Positions 57,990 to 64,000 of a stretch of 64,000 nucleotides of DNA are shown piece after piece. Each line of letters begins with the position of its first letter. Positions within the stretch are counted from its first letter, which is position 1. The DNA is from Takakia lepidozioides (Eukaryota; Streptophyta; Takakiopsida; Takakiales; Takakiaceae), in contig CM060733.1 of assembly GCA_030704615.1 (NCBI GenBank), positions 68,882,001 through 68,946,000 of the forward strand, given 5' to 3'. The position numbers and the translations under genes were made by a program. A model generated the notes under the pieces. That model was given only the letters and a program-made list of their open reading frames with translations, ran no database searches and was not told where the DNA came from.

Positions 57990-58702
57990 GGTGCCAGGGT
58001 CGAGCATATACAATGTTTTCTTGGTGTTGTCGTACAACCTTTGTAGCATTGAATCCCAACAACATCCCGTAAATTGGTCCTCTAACATACTGGAATCATA
58101 ATGAGAGCTGCCATTTATTCGTACCGCTGTCTTCCCAACGGCAAAGGCCTCCGACGTCATGTCCTGGGGGGGGGGGGGGGGGGGATTCGCATTAAAAACC
58201 GATGCAATATCTTTTTCCATCCATCTTTTTGCGAGTTCCCGGTCCAGCTTGTCTTTTCAAACTGGTACGACGAGACTTTGCATATGTCCAATGGGGTGGC
58301 TAAGCCCCAATCACACACCCCAATCTTGATCTCCTCGGTGCCATCTGGAAAATACAACAAGATGTTGTCGGGGGACAAGTCGTTGTGCATGACACCGTTC
58401 TTATGGACATCATCCATGATGCACACCAGTGCGCATGCAAGTTTACTACGCACTTTCCGGAAACGAAGCAAGCAACCGCATTCTTGGAACTCTGCTTCCG
58501 TTTTTTTTTTTTTTTCCAATGCCCATTTTCTGTCAAGGTTCATCATGTCACGTATTGTCCCTCCATTCCACCAGCGAGTGTAACCCTCTACCTCACGTGC
58601 ATTCACAGCAAAATATGAGATAACACCCGGATGCTGGAACTTCACTGCCAAACGTTTTTTCTGGATTTTTGGACTTGGGGTTTTTTTCCCGCTAGCTCCC
58701 AA
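57990..58702 (-). pseudogene. protein kinase fragment with a G19-associated frameshift
   Basis: The minus strand encodes the middle and C-terminal part of a kinase domain. It has HPGVISYFAVN (N-lobe end), a catalytic loop HNDLSPDN (about 58366-58390, in place of HRDLKPEN), and CDWG (about 58306-58320) where DFG is usual. After the homopolymer the C-lobe continues in another frame with EAFAVGKTA. The 19-G run at 58166-58184 (a proline run on this strand) separates the two frames. The ATP-binding N-terminus is missing upstream of 58702. The catalytic Asp of the HND motif is present. Confidence 0.75.
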
Positions 58703-59141
58703 CTCTTCGGTATTTTAGAATCGCCAAACAAATCCTTGAGTCAGGTGGTTGTCAGGTAATGGGCACTGTGTCCAAAGGAGCTAACTCGGGAGGTCCAGAT
58801 GATGTCACTGAACTCCCCTCGCTCACCTATGGAAAGGCCTCCTGCCATGCTTGGTGCACACAGTCGCCTGCTATTCGATGCAAATTCCCAGCCGTACCCC
58901 ACAGTGGAATATGCATAGGCACATGAGGAAGCAATTCAGCCTTGTATGCCAATTGCTTGTCCTTATCAGGTGGTGGCCTATCATCTGCATGGCTATTGCC
59001 CTCCAAGAGCTCACCACCCCAAGCCACCACCCCAAGCCACCACCCCTGAGAATGCAGCCAATGTGGGCATCATGTTCCTATGATCCTAAGGGGCCAGCTG
59101 ATTGTCCAACTCTTACTCATGACAAGAACTTCACTTCCAAC
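58703..59141. other. no gene supported, leads into the retroelement relic
   Basis: Short frames only. It may contain decayed upstream polyprotein of the retroelement, with CCACCCCAAGCCACCA repeated at about 59018-59045. Confidence 0.35.
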
Positions 59142-59930
59142 AGATCCTGAAAGACATCAAGATGGGGGACCATCTCACTCCAGAGCAGACCGTTCACTTA
59201 TATGAATTCATTCAACGCAACCTGGACATCTTTAGCAAGGGGCCCCATGATTTGGGCAGGACTGACATTCTTCAGCACGACATTGTCACTGAAGGTAAGC
59301 CCATTAAACAGTATTCCTACCGTGAGAGTGTTCGAGAACGAAAAGTCATCCAAGAGGAAATCTCTCGCATGCTTGATGCAGGTGTGATTACTTCTTCTAG
59401 ATATTTCACCTTGGGCCAGTCCGATCGTTTTAGTGGGCAAAAATGATGGGTCAACCCGTTTCTGTGTTGATTTTTGCCGTTTGAATGCTATTACTAAGAA
59501 AGACGTCTACCCTTTGCCAGGCATCAATGAGACTCTAGACCAATTGAATGGTGCTACCATCTTCTCTTCGTTGGATCTAGCAGCTGGTTCTTGACAGGTG
59601 CCTTTGACCTCTGCTGCCAAAGAAAAAATGGCCTTCACCTGCAGGATGGGCATGTATTAGTTTGAAATGATGCCTTTTGGGCTTTGTAATGCCACGGCTA
59701 CTTTCCAAAGGCATATGGATGTCGTGTTAGATAACCTACGGTGGGAATGTGCACTTGTCTACATTGATGACATCTATGTTTATTCTACCACTTTCGAAGC
59801 TCACATGTTGGACTTGCAAAGGGTGGTGTGCAGACTCAGAGCTGTAGGCCTCAAGATTAAAACTGAGAAGTGTGACTTTTGCATAGAGCAGTTGCACTTC
59901 CTTGGCCATTGGTGGTGGACAAACTGCGAG
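59142..59930 (+). pseudogene. Ty3/gypsy-type reverse transcriptase relic
   Basis: Reverse transcriptase motifs run in order over several frames: LTPEQTVHLYEFIQRN and GPHDLGRTDILQH upstream of the domain, [51 protein letters not shown] and the catalytic YIDDIYVYS (about 59758-59785), then LHFLGHWW. This spacing is that of Ty3/gypsy elements. A frameshift near 59400 and stops near 59595 and 59659 inactivate it. No RNase H or integrase follows before the LTR at 60044. Confidence 0.88.
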
Positions 59931-60043
59931 CATACAAGCCAAAATTGGAACTGAGGAAGGTCAGAAACTATGGATCTACAATCGGAGGTGGGATTTGGAG
60001 AGGCTCTCACCACCATTGGGCTATGTGCTGAAATTCAATGAGA

Positions 60044-60388
60044 TGTCAAGTTAAATAAGCACAGTGTGAAAACAGCTAGAATAAAACTAGTTATTTGTAT
60101 TTAACACTTGGATTTAGGTCAAGTGTTAAATCAGGTGTCAAGTTTAGTTTGACACCTGGTTCGTCTTATCTTCACGAGAGCGGCAGTCGCTTGGCTCATC
60201 TTTCTCGAGTTGAGCCTGCGCGACCGAGCTCCTGCATGCGTTTAGAGCTGTGTGTGCTTATGATGGGAGTGTAGGTTGTTGTGGGGTGGAGTCCCCATAG
60301 CTTGGGGTGCCCCTGGCTCGACTTCTATTTTAAAGAGTGATGCTGTTGGATTCATGTTGTTTCTTGTGTGAACAGTGTGTCCTTAGCT
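60044..60388. repeat. second copy of the TGTCAAG LTR
   Basis: Nearly identical to 52769-53112 over about 344 bp, then the sequences diverge (TTCTTATCACTCGAG here). Lying 110 bp after the reverse transcriptase relic and in the same orientation as the solo LTR, it might be that element's LTR or an independent insertion; no purine-rich tract is obvious just before it. Confidence 0.75.
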
Positions 60389-62642
60389 TTCTTATCACTC
60401 GAGAAAGATGAACGCTATCTAGTTTTCTAGTGCTAAGCTAGATACAATGTTTGTTTTAGCACTATTATAATATATATCTTGGGGCAGGAGTCCATCTGGC
60501 CCTGCTGTTGCCATGGGTATGCGCTTGTTGTTTCACACATTGGCGTTGGTGGTGATCAGGGTGTAGTCATCCCTGTTTGTGGTGGTGGGTGCGCGCAGGG
60601 GGCCCTGGCAGCTCTGCTGCCTGAGCGCTGGGGCAGGCTGAGCACCCAGTAGGCCAGTCGTGCCCAACTTGTGTGGTCATTTGTGTTGGAGCTCAAGAAG
60701 GGCCATTGGCTTGTAGCCCCATTCTGGCTTGCAAGCATATTGCTGGATTCACCGTGCCCTGTAGAGACTCGCTGCCAGCGTACAGGGAAAGGTAGTCGGA
60801 GGAGGCAGGTAGGTCGTGGGCCTTCTCCACTTTTTCTTGAATGGGAATCGCCAAGGCCATCTCCATAACGAAGGCGCGGTTGTCTGTTAAGAGCGCAATG
60901 CCATCAGTCGCAGGGTGGAGGAGCTCGATTTTGAGAAGTCCAGACCATAGTTTGCTACCGTGCTTAGTAAAGGCAGTGATCGGTGAACTGGAGGTGTCCA
61001 TGTGTTGTGAGGGGCCTGGCGTAGCGTACTTTTGGGATCAGAGTGGGAGCTGCCGGCATCACTGTTGAGCGCACTCGGTGCTCGTTTGATACCTGGGTTG
61101 TTAGCCAAGAGCACCAGGTGGCGTAGGTGTTGCAGAGCGGAGGATAATCTGGTGGTCTGACGGGTTGGTTGTCACAGGAGTTTGTGTTGCTGGAGCGCCT
61201 GGGGCATGTGTGTCATTGATCGTTGGCAGATTCTGCGCAGAGCGAGTTTGGTAGGCGCGCTCCATTGCAAAGAACTGTTCGTCAGAGAGATGCATGTCGC
61301 TGATCTCAGCGTACCATCTGTGTAGCCTTCCATTGTCACTTCGTTGGTTGAGTGTTGCTTTCTAGTGGAATGGGGTTTTGTGGCTCGAGATGGCTGGAGT
61401 GCAGAAGGCATGAGGGCAGTTGGACACCTGCCGCGCACTGTTGAAGAAAAGCTTGTGGTGGCAGTGCTTACAGGCCACCTTGATGTGGGGCATTGCAACT
61501 TCCTGCCAGCCAGTACGTCAGTACTCTTTTGAGCCCCTGAAGCATTAATTCACACACCTGATGAAGATTTCTAAGGTTGTGGTGGAAAGAATGGTTGGCA
61601 ATCTTTCCAGCCAATAGTGAAAGTTGGGACTAGCGCCTTGTGCCTCGTGGTTGGTCAAGCTGGCCACAGCAGCTTTTCTTTGTGGTTCTTTGAACTATAG
61701 GCTTGGCAATTTTTTACATGAGCCTGTGCATGGCATTGTAAAGATGGTTAATGCAGCTGAACTCCACATTGAGCCAGCACAACAATCTGCTGCACTTACG
61801 CCAGCCCCTTTGCAACAGCAAGCCTCCAGGCAATCTATTACTGGAGAGTATGAGAGTGGGAGACTGTGGACTCACCAAGTGACACTTGGTGTATGAGCGG
61901 GATATGAGCTGAAGGGGCCCAGCTCACTACACGACCTGCTTGGTCTATGTTTACAATTCAGAACTTGAGGGCAGCCTGTGCCAACTCCATGTAAAGGCTT
62001 ACACAATCAGTGATAGCAGATCTGTTGTTGTCACCTTGAAAAATCAGCACGCATGAAGGGCTGTAAGCGTTCTTGATCAAGCTAGTTAGCTCTGGTGCTT
62101 TCCGGGGTTGCATTGTAAGTGCTCTTGCTTTTGTTGGGAATATTGGTGCAAAGGATTAAGGCTCGGCATAGCTACGGATCTCGACTGGAGGAGAGCAGGT
62201 CACTGGTAACCAAGAGCTGTGGGGGGTGCATTTGTAAACACAACTGAAATCCTAGAAATTATAGGGCACGTGGCCAGGGAACCTAGGAAACCATATAGAA
62301 CTTAGGGAACCGGGAACCAGTTACCAGATATTTTGGGTGTAACTTTAAATTTTTAAATTTGAAAACCTTTAAAAAAAAAAGGGGGCCCTTTTGATCTAAT
62401 TTAAATGATTTAAAGCCAAATTGGTCATATCTTTGTCAAATGGACTCTGTTTGACTCAGTTTTTGGGGGGATAGCTGCAGAAAGGGGGAATCTACCTACC
62501 TAGACTTGGTTTTTGTTTTTGGGACTCTGCTAAAAATCTATGGAATTTTTAGAGTATGAGTGTGCCATGAAAGATCCACAATCCTGTTTCTAGAACCTGT
62601 TCTGGTCTACATGAGGGATAAATCTGGGGATGTACTCCTTGT
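60389..62642. other. unassigned region with decayed minus-strand frames
   Basis: No gene recognised. On the minus strand, three frames in different phases (about 61101-61295, 60887-61114 and 60693-61001) look mildly coding (MHLSDEQFFAMERAYQTRSA at the start), as if from one shifted gene, but I cannot name it. The rest, up to 62642, is mostly without long frames. Confidence 0.35.
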
Positions 62643-63377
62643 ATGGCTGGGGGAAATGAGGACGTGATTGAAGGGCAGGTCTCTTCTCTTAGCCTGTGCA
62701 CCAAAGGGGACAAGATTTATGTTTCCCAAGGAACTCAGACTGATTTGAGTGGAGAACAGTTGGACGAGTTGATTGCATACTGGGAGTCAGGCATTAGCAG
62801 TAGACAACAGACTGCTGTAGTTGGCATTGAGGGCCTCAATATCGCCTTGGACAGTCAGAACTCTGTTGGAGCCAGCAGTTCTGCAGCTGTAGGTGAAATA
62901 CCAAAGTGGGTGAAAGCTAGGCTTGGAACACAGCCAAAGACAGCCCCGGGGACCAAGGTGTTCAGCCACAAAGCCGTGGTGTACTGGAGTAGAGGAGCAG
63001 GAGCTACACAAGTTTGTGCAATCAGACAGCGTTGCAGCCGGACACGCTCTGCACAAGGCAACCACGAGCGGGGGTTCATTACCGAGGACAAGTTTGTTCT
63101 GTTTGAAGGAGATGCAATCATTCGCAATGAGGACACCCGCAACCGTCTCAAAGCTTTCGAGTTGAGAGACTATCAGACCCTACCTTTGTTTTCTTTAGTG
63201 TTCAGTGAGCGGGAGATAGGGGAGTATTGCTTTGTCTCTACCTGGCAGAAAGAGGAGGAGGGTTGGTTAGAGCGAGTTACTGTAGCTTGGGACAAGGTTA
63301 GTGGCAGGTTTCTGGACATAGATATACCTCCTACACCTTACCATCATGCAGAGCGAGGCACTTTGAGAGAAGTCTGA
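62643..63377 (+). CDS. intact 244-aa open frame of unknown function
   Basis: The ATG at 62643 opens 244 codons to a TGA at 63377. The N-terminal half is acidic and serine-rich, the middle basic, and the C-terminal third strand-like with several Trp, Phe and Glu (LFSLVFSEREIGEYCFVSTW). No signal peptide or membrane segment is seen. It lies 280 bp before the LTR-like repeat at 63660, in the same direction, so it could belong to a retroelement, but it shows no gag, protease or reverse transcriptase motif. Confidence 0.45.
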   Translation: MAGGNEDVIEGQVSSLSLCTKGDKIYVSQGTQTDLSGEQLDELIAYWESGISSRQQTAVVGIEGLNIALDSQNSVGASSSAAVGEIPKWVKARLGTQPKTAPGTKVFSHKAVVYWSRGAGATQVCAIRQRCSRTRSAQGNHERGFITEDKFVLFEGDAIIRNEDTRNRLKAFELRDYQTLPLFSLVFSEREIGEYCFVSTWQKEEEGWLERVTVAWDKVSGRFLDIDIPPTPYHHAERGTLREV

Positions 63378-63659
63378 CAGTTGATAGCATAGATCAGGAT
63401 TAGATCTTGCTTGGTCGGGCTTCTATTCTTCCCCTCCATCTCTGTACTATTTTCATTACCTTGTACTTGTAGTTGCCAAAGCCTCTCTTGGTGGAGGCCA
63501 GTCAGTCCGGGGTTTTGGGCTGGGCTATTCTGCAGGATCAGCATTGCAGCTGGATTTTGGTGTGGGGGTGTTGATGTTTTGATTTCTTGTGTTTGGATCC
63601 CCCCCAACACCTGCATGCTTGACTGTGCGCCATGTTGGTTGGATTAGGCCGGATTTGAT

Positions 63660-64000
63660 TGTTAGAGGACTGTCGGGGACTTAGACACTTATACGGGATC
63701 TGTAGGGTACCCTTAATTTTTGCACAGACTGAGACCAACAGGAGCCTTAGGGGTGACAGCAGCGCACTGCAGAGGGGGGTTACACAGCCCGTCACAGTCG
63801 TCACAGCCACACAGCCAGTCACAGCCCGACACAGCCAAACACAGTCGCACAGCCAACACAGCCCGTCACAGTCGTCACAGCCGACACAGCCAACACAGCC
63901 CGTCACAGTCGTCACAGCCACACAGCCAGTCACAGCCCGTCACAGTTTCACACAGCCAGTCACAGCTTGACACAGCTGTCACGATCATAGGGAACGAAGA
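63660..64000 (+). repeat. LTR-like repeat, copy B, with CACAGCC minisatellite (cut by window end)
   Basis: It matches 3777-4035 in order and orientation from TGTTAGAGG onward. The tandem CACAGCC/CACAGTCGTCACAGCC array (63783-63975) is longer than in copy A, so the array varies in length. The repeat runs off the window. Confidence 0.55.

Overview
The window is nuclear DNA of a plant (streptophyte). It holds a plant-type MIA40 gene with GT-AG and GC-AG introns, telo-box and Site II promoter motifs, decayed pentatricopeptide-repeat (PPR) sequences, Ty3/gypsy-like retrotransposon fragments, hAT and Mutator-like transposons, and many satellites and fold-backs. Most of it is repeats. The PPR style and gene decay would suit a charophyte alga, bryophyte or lycophyte, but the species cannot be read from the sequence.

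The main feature is a pair of very similar ~13.7 kb transposons in opposite orientation, at 17107-30795 (copy 1) and 33119-46869 (copy 2), 2.3 kb apart. Each is bounded by imperfect terminal inverted repeats built from CTCATGAG motifs. Copy 1 has a perfect 9-bp target-site duplication and copy 2 has one with a single mismatch. Copy 1 sits in a PPR relic. Copy 2 sits in a hAT transposase gene whose frame resumes exactly on the other side. Each element carries three gene units: (i) a 183-aa protein of unknown function next to one end; (ii) a two-exon Mutator-like (MULE) transposase of about 1170 aa with DDE-type residues and a SWIM zinc finger; (iii) a divergently transcribed nine-exon gene of about 1318 codons with a ParB/sulfiredoxin-like motif, a basic linker and a permuted DNA-methyltransferase-like domain. 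The two large genes are separated by about 2 kb packed with copies of the palindrome TTTCGGCGCCGAAA. More copies lie at both element ends and inside introns. The transposase reads intact in copy 1 and is broken in copy 2. The methyltransferase-like gene has different 1-bp lesions in each copy. The likely novel system is a plant MULE that carries its own ParB/methyltransferase-like gene and an array of short palindromes that could be its binding or modification sites.

Layout: 1-3.2 kb, unassigned DNA with a perfect 26-bp palindrome; 3.25-3.64 kb, an ORF resembling the N-terminus of the element transposase; 3.8-4.0 kb, an LTR-like repeat (second copy at the right edge); 5.5-8.0 kb, MIA40 on the minus strand with its promoter; 9.2-9.6 kb, a relic of the same transposase family; 10.6-11.4 kb, gag-like zinc knuckles; 11.4-17.1 kb, repeats and PPR relics; 17.1-46.9 kb, the two giant elements with PPR and hAT relics between them; 46.9-47.85 kb, the rest of the hAT gene; 48.2-49.4 kb, a tandem array of about 25 hairpin units; 49.9-52.3 kb, a decayed RING-finger gene; 52.5-57.9 kb, satellite repeats, a solo LTR and four fold-backs; 58.0-58.7 kb, a protein kinase pseudogene; 59.1-60.4 kb, a reverse transcriptase relic and a second LTR copy; 62.6-63.4 kb, an intact 244-aa ORF of unknown function; 63.66 kb to the end, the second LTR-like repeat with a CACAGCC minisatellite.
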